Assembly (NCBI GenBank): GCA_028694115.1 | Contig: JAQUUB010000161.1 | Coordinates: 1 to 7,296, forward strand | Direction: 5' to 3' | From: Lachnospiraceae bacterium | GTDB lineage: Bacteria; Bacillota_A; Clostridia; Lachnospirales; Lachnospiraceae | Length of the DNA: 7,296 nucleotides | Shown: piece after piece, positions 1-7,296 of the stretch | How positions within the stretch are numbered: the stretch's first letter is position 1 | Layout: each line of letters starts with the position of its first letter | Position numbers and translations under genes: made by a program | Notes under the pieces: generated by a model | The model's input: only the letters and a program-made list of their open reading frames with translations | Database searches by the model: none | Told to the model about the DNA's origin: nothing

Positions 1-19
1 GGGATGTCAACTTGCAAAT

Positions 20-1033
20 TTATTTATCTTTCGTACTATCTAAATCATAACCAACTTGCCAAAAACACATATCCAATATCTTCATCTGTGGATAATCTAA
101 ATCATTTCTTGATATTTTATTTCGCATTATTTCCAGTTTATTCGTATTATCTTCATAAAACAAAGATAAATCAGCTATAGAATTTATTCCATAATTAGTT
201 TCAGCAACTTTATATGTATTAATACCACTTATGAAATATCTATCATATGCTGGAACACACCCCATCGTTCCCATCAATATTTTTGTCAAAAGCGTGTCTG
301 ACACAACTTTTCTATTATCAATATTGGATCTATGTTCTACATAAATATTTAACAGATTTTGATACAACTGACTAAGCAAATCTTGATTGACCATTTTACC
401 ATATTCTTTACACTCGATTGACCATAATGGTTTATATTCCGGTTTATATATTTCAATAACCGCTTCTTTATGCACCTTATAATCCTTCTGTAAAAGAAAT
501 GAAGATCCTCTATACATCCCCCAACTTGCTAAATAAAATGCCAAGTGTAAGGAAAGATAGTCAATTGCACTGTCATCAATTTTTTCACCTTTATATTCTT
601 GGAATACCTTATAGCAATGTTCCCAAGATAAGTATCTTGCATTATTATCATTTTTTAGTTCTTCAAAATATTTATTACCTTCTTCGACAATATAATTAAC
701 TGCTTCTTCTGAAACCAGATTGTTATTTTTTCTTATCGTAGACTTCATTTTTACATTTTCTTTTAATAATGGATGATAGTTTAAATTTGACTTAACAAAT
801 AGAATTTTATTATTTTCAATAGTCAATTTTCCAATCTCATATCCTGCTTTTTCCCATGCCAGTGTTATTGTGTGCGTTGGACTATTCCGCCAATATTGAT
901 CGTATTTATATGCCGAATCTGATAGCTTAAATCCCAATACATCTTCTATCTGCTCAAATGTTAATTCTACTTCATCTTTTTCGCAGATTAATAAATAATC
1001 CTGCAGTGCTTGAAACTTATATTCTCTTCTCAT
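20..1033 (-). CDS. DUF7662-like N-terminal domain fused to an uncharacterised C-terminal domain
   Basis: Protein of 337 aa from the ATG at 1033. Residues about 5-83 resemble DUF7662: YLL near the start, then LTFEQIEDVLGFKLSDSAYK (24-43), YWRNS (47-51) and LAWEKAGYEI (58-67), ending in an ILFVKS strand (77-82). That domain has no established function that I know. Residues about 105-332 form a helical domain that I recognise only as a recurrent hypothetical family. Its hallmarks are RYLSWEHCYKVF (133-144), ASWGMYRGSSFLLQKDY (169-185) and MGTMGCVPAYDRYF (254-267). No catalytic motif or membrane segment is evident. Start choice: ATG 1033 has AGAGGGAG 5 nt upstream and fits the usual DUF7662 N-terminus. 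ATG 1054 (344 aa) has a weaker AAGG 6 nt upstream and lies 3 nt after the helicase stop. Either way the gene is closely linked to the operon. It is not a core gene of the three-gene system it follows, so it may be an accessory factor. The stop TAA is 19 nt from the window edge. Confidence 0.75.
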   Translation of the reverse strand: MRREYKFQALQDYLLICEKDEVELTFEQIEDVLGFKLSDSAYKYDQYWRNSPTHTITLAWEKAGYEIGKLTIENNKILFVKSNLNYHPLLKENVKMKSTIRKNNNLVSEEAVNYIVEEGNKYFEELKNDNNARYLSWEHCYKVFQEYKGEKIDDSAIDYLSLHLAFYLASWGMYRGSSFLLQKDYKVHKEAVIEIYKPEYKPLWSIECKEYGKMVNQDLLSQLYQNLLNIYVEHRSNIDNRKVVSDTLLTKILMGTMGCVPAYDRYFISGINTYKVAETNYGINSIADLSLFYEDNTNKLEIMRNKISRNDLDYPQMKILDMCFWQVGYDLDSTKDK

Positions 1034-1038
1034 TTTTT

Positions 1039-1046
1039 CTCCCTCT
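1039..1046 (-). promoter_or_regulatory. Ribosome binding site favouring the 1033 start of the fourth gene
   Basis: The minus strand reads AGAGGGAG followed by five A residues and the ATG at 1033, so GAGG lies 8 nt before the start. A competing weaker AAGG (1064-1061) lies 6 nt before an ATG at 1054, so the true start is not fully settled. Confidence 0.5.
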
Positions 1047-1057
1047 TCATTCATCAA

Positions 1058-4000
1058 CTACCTTTTTCCTTTGCTAAACGGGCTTAAGTCAATAAACAAT
1101 TCTTTAAGGTTTTCGCTATCATCAAAGTTGCTAAAAATATACTTCAACAACTCTTCCTGTCTAGCTTGTCCCAATGTTAATCTGTACATGGAAAGTATTT
1201 TTATCAATCTTTCGTAATTAATACCATCTTTGCTCATCGGGTACATAGGAACAATACGTTCAATCTTTACTTTTTGATTTTCTCCAAGACACCAGAAAGG
1301 GATTAAATCCGAACTATTTTCTTTCTTTTCTGACTCGATTGCCTTTGTAAACATTTCATTCCAGATATCCTTAGCAAATAATATACGTCCATAGTTTTCT
1401 GCTATGTTTTGCCTGATAGCAAGACATTTATAACGATTGATTCTTCCCTCTCGCTGCTCTAAATCAACGGGGTTTGATGGAAGATTCCAATGCATAATTT
1501 TTCTACAATAATTATGAAAATCCAAACCTTCTTGCCCAATAGAAGTAGTCGCTAACACAAACGGACGCATTGGAGAATTAAAAGCATTTCTAATACTTTC
1601 CTTACGATTTACCTTCTTCGAATCATCACCTTCGCCTTTCACAAATCCTACTGCAAATTGTGAGCGCAGAGTCATGCTCTTACTCTTATTTCCGCTAACT
1701 CTTGATTTGAAATCATTAAAAGTATCTATTGTATAAGAAGCACTATGCATTTTTAGTGAATCTAACATAATATTGTGAATTAATTCATCCTTATCATGCT
1801 TCTCTGCAAATCCGATACTATCTAAAATCAAATGATAATACTCATCCAACATGGATTGAAAACTGCCATCTTTACAATATTTAAGAACGTTTTGCCAATG
1901 TGAGTTATCATCCTTGCATCTTCCATATGCTAAATCAACAATGGCAGTTGCTTCTGTGGTATTAAACCTATTGATGAATATCTTTGCTAATTCAGTTGCT
2001 TTTCCGGCATAACGGCCATTCATTCGATATGCACAAACTGCAGGTGATGCAAGCACCATATTAATTAGCGTCTGAACTAAATCATCTGGCATTTTCCCAA
2101 GCACAATATCACCTGAACATAGTAGTTCTTCTAAACGTTCAATATGAAGTTTTAAACCTTTATTTCCTCTATCCTCTCCATCCTCATTCAGTTTTATAAG
2201 AGAATCGGTCAATGATTCTATCCATTCATCCACATATTCCAGACCATCTAGAAGCATTGGACAAAGATAATACCACTTATCATCAAAGCGATTTGATGTT
2301 CCCTGATATTTTTTTAGGGTAGTTAAAGATTCTTCAATCTTGAGCTTTATATCTTTTTCAATCTCCCTTAACGACATTCTGTCATTCATGTACTGAATTG
2401 GATTATAAAGGTTGGCTAAATATTTTGAAGGATATAAAAGATTAAATAAACTCATCCCCCTTGGTTCATTCTCTGATATATTAAATCGCAATCTTGATAC
2501 TGGAAATCTCACTGATGATTTTGCATAATAATGAGCATTTTTCTTATCCTCATTTTGTGCCTGTCCTGACAATTTACCAACTGTTCTTCTCTCTGATTCA
2601 TATGACACCAATGCTCCAATCATCCTTGGAACCATTTCCCATGACGAAAAAACAAGAATTTTCGAAAAGCCTGTGCTTTCTTTATAAACGCCTTGCATTT
2701 CGTAATAAGGTCTTGATGGTGGCACCCACAAATATAATTCTGATTTATTATTAAATGAATGTTCGAGCAATTTCTCAAACCTTGAATTTACTTTGGGTAG
2801 TTCTTCATAGCGATCAACTTTTGTTGTATTTAACCATAGAAGATTCTTTTTAGCCAAGTTGACTTCATCAGGATTTTTCTTGAAATACTTTTCAATGCTT
2901 TCTTTTACTTTATAATTTCTCATAAAAGAAAGTATATAAGGACAACTTTTTATGTAATCAACGGGTAATGAAAAGTCTGCATGTATCTCGTTCAATAACT
3001 GACCTGCTTCTAAATAAGATCTTATGTCATTTTCACATATCTCCATGTGCTTTTTTACAGATGAATCATCAATATAATCACCAGAATTCATTACAGATAT
3101 TCTCTCTGTTCTGCAAACGCCTTGATACATAGCATCCTCAGCTTGATTTTTAACTTGGAGTATTGCCGTGTCGCCCTCTTTCATTTCATGAAGCTTTACC
3201 GAATAATTAGACCATACTTCTTTAAAATGTACCTGTTTATTTTCATCATCAAATAGAAATTCCATCACATCAAAAAATTCTGACAGAGGCTCATCTGATT
3301 GTGCTTCATTAACCTCATCAATGGTAGAATATAGCTTATAAGGTGTTGCTGATAGAAGAAGAATATGAATATCTTTCGTATGCATAAATTTTTTTGCAAG
3401 AATTCCTGTGTCACTGGTTTCGTCAGATGAAAGTAGAAACTTAAATCTCTGAAATTCATCCATGATAACTAAATCCGGTTGTAACATTGAAACACTAATT
3501 TCAGCAAACACAACTCGAAGTTTATTAATAATAAATCCGTCAGTATATTCTTTTTCCCTTTCATATCTTATTGCAGCCAAATGATTCATTACTATTTCCT
3601 GCAACCCATTTTCTAAAAGAGAATCTGTCAATTTTAAAATTACATTGGCGGGATATTCTCCATTTGTAATTTCTTCGCATTTATTCACTCGATCTATGTA
3701 CTTCCATTTTGCCCAATCCCATGCCTTATCAGCGCCGTATACCAATAAATCTTCCATTGCCTTTGAATACTTCGAAAACAATCCACTTCTTTTAAGTATG
3801 GCAAACATTAGTGCTCTTTCTTCAACATTACCTCCACCATTTGTCATTCGAAATGAAGTGTCTGGCGTGAGCGGAATTAATTGTATATATCCGTTACGAA
3901 TATCTGCATTATTTTCCTGTTCAGTTATCTTTAAATGTTGCATAGATAGCCTTGTTTCGGATACCCCATCAACATTAGTAGTAGAGGATACTTTCAACTT

Positions 4001-4273
4001 TCTAATATTCTGATTTGCAATATTTTGATTGGAACATATGTATACTACTTTAAACAAATCATCGCCCTGTTCAAGACGAAGTTTTGCCGTTTTCACAATT
4101 GTACCTCTTGCAATTAAAGTTTTTCCAAGTCCAACTTCATCGGCAACCAGGACCCGTGATTGACCGTTTCGAAATAAATAATCAATTCTATTAACAGTTT
4201 CTCTTTGGAAATCTTTTAATCCATTCATTGTATTTTGTTCAATCTCTATGATATCAAATGAGTTATCATACAT
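1058..4273 (-). CDS. SNF2-like superfamily 2 DEAD/DEAH-type helicase (ZacC-like)
   Basis: Protein of 1071 aa, predicted to be an ATP-dependent DNA translocase or helicase. A Q-motif-like LKDFQRE (19-25) precedes motif I ADEVGLGKT (44-52). Motif Ia-like VVYICSNQNIANQNI (76-90) and a TPDTSF block (136-141) follow. Motif II is DEFQ (272-275), a variant of DEAH, and motif III is LLLSATP (305-311). In the second RecA lobe, motif IV is KILVFSSWE (538-546), motif V is ATTSIGQEGLDF (908-919) and motif VI is EQREGRINRY (939-948). All ATP-binding residues are present, so it should be active. Two things are unusual: a mostly helical stretch of about 110-130 aa before motif II, and about 355 aa between motifs IV and V. 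No nuclease or methylase domain is recognisable in the chain; cutting would have to come from the PLD partner. A perfect AGGAGG lies 10 nt before the ATG. Helicases with an EQREGRINRY-type motif VI occur in defence loci such as DISARM and Azaca. The helicase call is very secure; the system call is inferred from neighbours. Confidence 0.94.
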   Translation of the reverse strand: MYDNSFDIIEIEQNTMNGLKDFQRETVNRIDYLFRNGQSRVLVADEVGLGKTLIARGTIVKTAKLRLEQGDDLFKVVYICSNQNIANQNIRKLKVSSTTNVDGVSETRLSMQHLKITEQENNADIRNGYIQLIPLTPDTSFRMTNGGGNVEERALMFAILKRSGLFSKYSKAMEDLLVYGADKAWDWAKWKYIDRVNKCEEITNGEYPANVILKLTDSLLENGLQEIVMNHLAAIRYEREKEYTDGFIINKLRVVFAEISVSMLQPDLVIMDEFQRFKFLLSSDETSDTGILAKKFMHTKDIHILLLSATPYKLYSTIDEVNEAQSDEPLSEFFDVMEFLFDDENKQVHFKEVWSNYSVKLHEMKEGDTAILQVKNQAEDAMYQGVCRTERISVMNSGDYIDDSSVKKHMEICENDIRSYLEAGQLLNEIHADFSLPVDYIKSCPYILSFMRNYKVKESIEKYFKKNPDEVNLAKKNLLWLNTTKVDRYEELPKVNSRFEKLLEHSFNNKSELYLWVPPSRPYYEMQGVYKESTGFSKILVFSSWEMVPRMIGALVSYESERRTVGKLSGQAQNEDKKNAHYYAKSSVRFPVSRLRFNISENEPRGMSLFNLLYPSKYLANLYNPIQYMNDRMSLREIEKDIKLKIEESLTTLKKYQGTSNRFDDKWYYLCPMLLDGLEYVDEWIESLTDSLIKLNEDGEDRGNKGLKLHIERLEELLCSGDIVLGKMPDDLVQTLINMVLASPAVCAYRMNGRYAGKATELAKIFINRFNTTEATAIVDLAYGRCKDDNSHWQNVLKYCKDGSFQSMLDEYYHLILDSIGFAEKHDKDELIHNIMLDSLKMHSASYTIDTFNDFKSRVSGNKSKSMTLRSQFAVGFVKGEGDDSKKVNRKESIRNAFNSPMRPFVLATTSIGQEGLDFHNYCRKIMHWNLPSNPVDLEQREGRINRYKCLAIRQNIAENYGRILFAKDIWNEMFTKAIESEKKENSSDLIPFWCLGENQKVKIERIVPMYPMSKDGINYERLIKILSMYRLTLGQARQEELLKYIFSNFDDSENLKELFIDLSPFSKGKR

Positions 4274-4282
4274 GTCACTGGA

Positions 4283-4290
4283 ACCTCCTA
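4283..4290 (-). promoter_or_regulatory. Ribosome binding site of the helicase gene
   Basis: The minus strand reads TAGGAGGT, a full match to the anti-Shine-Dalgarno core, with 10 nt between AGGAGG and the ATG at 4273. Its first three bases are the TAG stop of the PLD gene, so termination of that gene places ribosomes directly on this site. Confidence 0.85.
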
Positions 4291-6102
4291 TTTAAGTCTT
4301 AGTGTTTTTCTAAACATTTCATATATCTCACGAAATTCCTCAGGTATAATTGATTCGTCCGTTATCATATTCATAAGATATGTAATTTCCTGTAGTCGTT
4401 CCGGCTCATTCAGAGCTGTTTTTAACAATTTTTCATATATTGCCGGTGTTCCAAAACTGCTATTTCTAAACATACCAGATTCGCCCATCTTTTGTTTTTC
4501 TAAATATGTAAGAAGATAATCATCGCCCAGTACAAATGCTATATACTCAATAAATGTTTTTTTATCATTAACAATACTATTTACAACTGCACTTTCACGA
4601 TCATCCGGGAGTCCATAGGTTGGGATCATAATTACACGTTCCATTGTTTCATTTTCATCCTTCACTTTAACAGTATAAAATTCTGATAACTGAAGCATAT
4701 CCAACTCATATATTTTAACTTCTGCTGCAAACTCAGCTTCCTTTTTGCTTCTTAACGGTGATACAAATACATTTGAATATTTTTCTTCTACATCTTCTGC
4801 ATCAAAGCTAATACTCAAATCAAATTTTTCATCTCTCGCTGTAATTGCAGCTCTACCATTCATTCGACAGATATTTTTTATCATCTGTTCCATTTTATTT
4901 TTTTCATCACCTTCAGAAGTTTCCAAAACATCTTCAATCCTTGATTCTTCAAAAGGATTTTCTGGATTTTCAGGAGCTCCATTAAACAGGTCTTTTAACA
5001 AAATCGCACTATTCAGATACCTATTCTGAGACAGCAGGCAAATCATCATTTCTACATTCTGATTTACAGCTGCATAACTTGCATTCATTGATCCTAAGAA
5101 AAATTCTGTATACGAATCTTTTCTTCTTAAGTAAATCTTTGCATGAATATCTTGCTTTTGTTTTTCCGTTTTCTCATCCGAAAAACTGTCTTCTCCATCG
5201 ATAATTGTATCCTTCATAGTAAAAATTTTAAAATTATTTACATCTGAAGCTTTTAATTTACCTAGTTCGGATTTCCTTGTAATTAATGTACGGCTGCAAT
5301 TTTTCAGTCCTTTTACATCACTGTTCCAATTCTTAATTGTGCTTGCTGATAGAAATGGAGACATAACTACCAAATCATGAAAGCTATCCAATAATAATGC
5401 GGAATTGTTCATATCATACTGCTTTCTTCCAATTCCTAATGGCATTACTAAGAAATCCTTAAACTCTTTAGAATCTGTATCAAAAGTTACATTTTTAAGT
5501 TCATTACATAAGTTTCTTATTATGCTTTTTTTCTCTTTATCACCTTTATAATTTTCGCTTATATTGCTATTTAGATATTGTAAAAATTCAATAATAGGTT
5601 TTGTTTTTTCTGGTGCCTCAAGTTCTTGGTTGCTTTCTAGAACAACGCTTACATCCCAGCTCCTATCAAAGGTCAAATTCCTGCTTAATACAATAAACCT
5701 ATACGTGCGTTCTCCTTTGTCGTTACAATATTGTAATAACCAGGCTTTAGGATGAAATGCTGGATAACGGCTCATTTTCTCTTTTTTAGGTAGCGCTACT
5801 GGTATTACCATTTTTTCTAATAATAAGCATAATGCACTTGGTTTTTGCGGTAATTTTATCTGCCCTGCTTCGCAAAACAATAAGATTTTATCTGAAACAT
5901 TTCTTATGGCATTTAAAAGGCAAATAGGATTATTTTTTAATTCTGAATCAGTTTCTTCTTTAATACCCAATGTGATAGCCACTGCTGTCAATGCTTCTAA
6001 ATCAAGTGAATACGATGTTCCAACTGCTTTCTCTAATTTATAACCTTCAGGAGGCAATAGAATATTTCCATAATTCAATCTGTCTTTTTCAGTTTTAAGC
6101 AT
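4288..6102 (-). CDS. Phospholipase D-superfamily protein, putative nuclease (ZacB-like)
   Basis: Protein of 604 aa from the ATG at 6102. The PLD fold appears as two half-sites in one chain. The first is H117-P-K119 with S140-R-N142 about 20 residues later. The second is H320-A-K322 with GSMNAS (337-342) and a downstream NVE (349-351). Two HxK/N halves form one active site in this superfamily, whose bacterial members include Nuc and BfiI nucleases. DNA cleavage is therefore the likely activity, though a phospholipase-like or purely binding role is not excluded. Neither half has Asp at the classical HxK(x4)D position. An acidic, Pro/Asn-rich linker (about 375-407) leads to a C-terminal domain of about 190 aa that I cannot name; its conserved-looking block is IPTYGLP (493-499). 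The frame is open to 6153, but the ATG at 6102 has a good upstream AAGGAGAGG and avoids a 50-nt overlap with the previous gene. The stop TAG overlaps the ribosome binding site of the helicase gene. No signal peptide is visible, so it should act in the cytoplasm. Confidence 0.88.
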   Translation of the reverse strand: MLKTEKDRLNYGNILLPPEGYKLEKAVGTSYSLDLEALTAVAITLGIKEETDSELKNNPICLLNAIRNVSDKILLFCEAGQIKLPQKPSALCLLLEKMVIPVALPKKEKMSRYPAFHPKAWLLQYCNDKGERTYRFIVLSRNLTFDRSWDVSVVLESNQELEAPEKTKPIIEFLQYLNSNISENYKGDKEKKSIIRNLCNELKNVTFDTDSKEFKDFLVMPLGIGRKQYDMNNSALLLDSFHDLVVMSPFLSASTIKNWNSDVKGLKNCSRTLITRKSELGKLKASDVNNFKIFTMKDTIIDGEDSFSDEKTEKQKQDIHAKIYLRRKDSYTEFFLGSMNASYAAVNQNVEMMICLLSQNRYLNSAILLKDLFNGAPENPENPFEESRIEDVLETSEGDEKNKMEQMIKNICRMNGRAAITARDEKFDLSISFDAEDVEEKYSNVFVSPLRSKKEAEFAAEVKIYELDMLQLSEFYTVKVKDENETMERVIMIPTYGLPDDRESAVVNSIVNDKKTFIEYIAFVLGDDYLLTYLEKQKMGESGMFRNSSFGTPAIYEKLLKTALNEPERLQEITYLMNMITDESIIPEEFREIYEMFRKTLRLK

Positions 6103-6103
6103 T

Positions 6104-7294
6104 TTACATTGCCTCTCCTTCGTATATATCATTAATAATACGCTTTGCTCCACTAAATCTATAATCTAGAGATATCATTCCAATCCAAGCATTCTCATCA
6201 AATTCACCGATTCGATTTACCTTAGCTCGGGCTTTACCTTTCAAATCATTTTCTCGATTCTTAATGATTTCTCTTACTTTGACAATATTTTCTTCTAACA
6301 AAGTTTCTTTCAGACTGTTTAGAAAAGATTTTAATCTATAATTCGTTATGCCAAACCTGATATAAATAGAATTCAAATCAAGTGCCGAATATGTACATAT
6401 ATTTCCCTTCAATTCATCCCACAAATCAATCGCACGAGTATTATTTTCAGTTGAAATGATTAAATTGTATTGCACAAATGCCATTTGAATAAAACGTCCG
6501 AACTCAACTGCCATACGCATATCTAATCTCAATTTATCTGAAACATCATCCTTAATATCTTCGTATAATGCAGCAAAAGAAACGTATTTATTGGCATCTA
6601 CATTATTTTTTAGTAGATATGCGAATAAGCTGTCTGGGATTTCATTTATTATCTGTTTTCTCAAGAAATATGCTTCTTCTGGCAAGAGATGAATCTTCAG
6701 ATTAGCTCTCCAATCTGTTTTGAATACGTCTGGCAAGTTCCAAAAATTGAACTTGAAGATATCACCTGCATCTTTATCGTCCTTTTCATTTTCTTCAGCC
6801 TCATCATTATGATTCCCCAATTTGATTATCTTTTTTTGATTTTTTAACGAACATGCTAATTTTATGTACTCTGAAATTGATATACTATCATTTGTAAATA
6901 ATTTAAAAGTACGAATCCCATTCCAATATATGTTTGATGGCTTTCTAGCTACCCATTTGTTAGGAAGTGACCTTGCTCCGATGACACCATCTTTATCGCT
7001 TTCCAGCATTTTTATTGCACATTGTTTCTCTTCTTCATTTATCTTTTTAAGAATTGTATCAATATTGTTCCCATATTTTCCATCCTCTACTTCTTTTAAT
7101 ACATATGGCACAATAAAAAAATATTTTGCTCTAGTCTGGACTGTAGATGTTCCAGGGAAAAATATATTTGCAAAACTGTCCCTAATAATTCCGATACCTA
7201 ATTCATCTACTGCGCCATCCTCACTTAGAAGATTAATAACATCCAAAACCTTTTCTCTTTCCTCTTTAGAAAAATCAATCCACCCTAATTGCAT
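6104..7294 (-). CDS. DUF6361 family protein, probable core component of an Azaca-like anti-phage system
   Basis: Protein of 396 aa with no recognised catalytic motif. I recognise the DUF6361 family from three blocks. The N-terminus has GWIDFS (residues 4-9), followed by VDELGIG (29-35) and FFPGTSTVQTRAKYFF (45-60). A central block has WRANLKIHLLPEEAYFLRKQ (195-214). The C-terminus has LDYRFSGAKRIINDIYEG (376-393). The chain is largely helical with no signal peptide or membrane segment, so it should be cytoplasmic. An acidic, low-complexity linker (about 161-178, rich in D, E, K and N) separates the N-terminal region from the central helical part. The ATG lies 2 nt from the window edge, so its ribosome binding site cannot be seen. 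However, family members start just before the LGWIDFS motif, so the gene is probably complete. The stop TAA lies 1 nt before the next start. DUF6361 proteins are known to me mainly beside PLD and helicase genes in defence loci (ZacA, from memory). Biochemical function is unknown. Family assignment is confident; the role is inferred from context. Confidence 0.88.
   Translation of the reverse strand: MQLGWIDFSKEEREKVLDVINLLSEDGAVDELGIGIIRDSFANIFFPGTSTVQTRAKYFFIVPYVLKEVEDGKYGNNIDTILKKINEEEKQCAIKMLESDKDGVIGARSLPNKWVARKPSNIYWNGIRTFKLFTNDSISISEYIKLACSLKNQKKIIKLGNHNDEAEENEKDDKDAGDIFKFNFWNLPDVFKTDWRANLKIHLLPEEAYFLRKQIINEIPDSLFAYLLKNNVDANKYVSFAALYEDIKDDVSDKLRLDMRMAVEFGRFIQMAFVQYNLIISTENNTRAIDLWDELKGNICTYSALDLNSIYIRFGITNYRLKSFLNSLKETLLEENIVKVREIIKNRENDLKGKARAKVNRIGEFDENAWIGMISLDYRFSGAKRIINDIYEGEAM
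6111..6120 (-). promoter_or_regulatory. Ribosome binding site of the PLD gene
   Basis: On the minus strand the bases read AAGGAGAGGC, ending 8 nt before the ATG at 6102. The site lies inside the last codons of the DUF6361 gene, whose TAA ends 1 nt before the start, so the two genes are probably translationally coupled. It is the reason for choosing the 6102 start over the upstream in-frame ATG at 6153. Confidence 0.75.
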
Positions 7295-7296
7295 TT

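Noticed and set aside
1..19. Possible terminator after the last gene.
   Set aside because: Only 19 nt are available and they form no hairpin; any terminator lies outside the window.
1055..1057. TTG directly after the helicase stop as a possible start of the fourth gene.
   Set aside because: ATG codons follow immediately at 1054 and at 1033, the latter with a better ribosome binding site.
2494..2754. Open frame of 86 codons on the plus strand, antisense to the helicase insertion.
   Set aside because: No domain, and low-quality composition compared with the secure helicase frame on the other strand.
3630..3641. Perfect AT palindrome (AATTTTAAAATT).
   Set aside because: It lies in helicase codons in very AT-rich DNA and has no GC stem or T-tract context, so chance is the simplest explanation.
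3645..4013. Open frame of 122 codons on the plus strand, inside the helicase gene.
   Set aside because: It begins with TTG without a ribosome binding site, has no recognisable domain and is antisense to strongly conserved helicase sequence.
4745..5029. Open frame of 94 codons on the plus strand, inside the PLD gene.
   Set aside because: Ser/Phe-rich translation typical of the antisense of a Glu/Lys-rich coding region; no ribosome binding site or domain.
6103..6153. Upstream in-frame ATG at 6153 that would add 17 residues to the PLD protein and overlap the DUF6361 gene by 50 nt.
   Set aside because: The added residues do not look like family sequence, while the ATG at 6102 has a clear AAGGAGAGG and a family-like N-terminus.

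Overview
The window is one tightly packed, four-gene transcription unit on the minus strand. It reads from the right edge to the left edge, with almost no non-coding DNA. The sequence is strongly AT-rich (about one third G+C by eye), with Lys/Asn/Ile-rich proteins and strong purine-rich ribosome binding sites such as TAGGAGGT. This suggests a low-GC Firmicute, plausibly a gut Clostridium/Lachnospiraceae-type bacterium. The taxon is inferred from composition only.

Layout in transcription order: (1) 7294-6104, a DUF6361-family protein of 396 aa; (2) 6102-4288, a phospholipase-D-superfamily protein of 604 aa with two HKD-type half-sites and an uncharacterised C-terminal domain; (3) 4273-1058, a 1071-aa SNF2-like superfamily 2 helicase/translocase with all its main motifs and very large insertions; (4) 1033 (or 1054) to 20, a protein of about 337 aa joining an N-terminal DUF7662-like domain to a C-terminal domain of unknown function. 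The gaps are 1 nt, 14 nt and 3 or 24 nt, so the four are almost certainly co-transcribed and probably translationally coupled.

A DUF6361 protein, a PLD-fold putative nuclease and a large SF2 helicase together match what I recall of the three-gene anti-phage system Azaca (ZacA-ZacB-ZacC). The pairing of a helicase with a separate PLD protein also recalls DISARM. The best reading is an Azaca-like defence island. The helicase would translocate on or remodel invading DNA, the PLD protein would cut it, and DUF6361 would act as a core partner of unknown activity. The fourth gene is not part of the core as I recall it. It is the most novel element here and could be a lineage-specific accessory, sensor or effector, or simply a neighbouring defence gene. 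None of these activities can be proved from sequence alone.

I see no promoter, terminator, tRNA, rRNA, CRISPR array, insertion sequence or attachment site. The operon promoter must lie beyond the right edge. Only 19 nt follow the last stop codon at the left edge, and they hold no hairpin.
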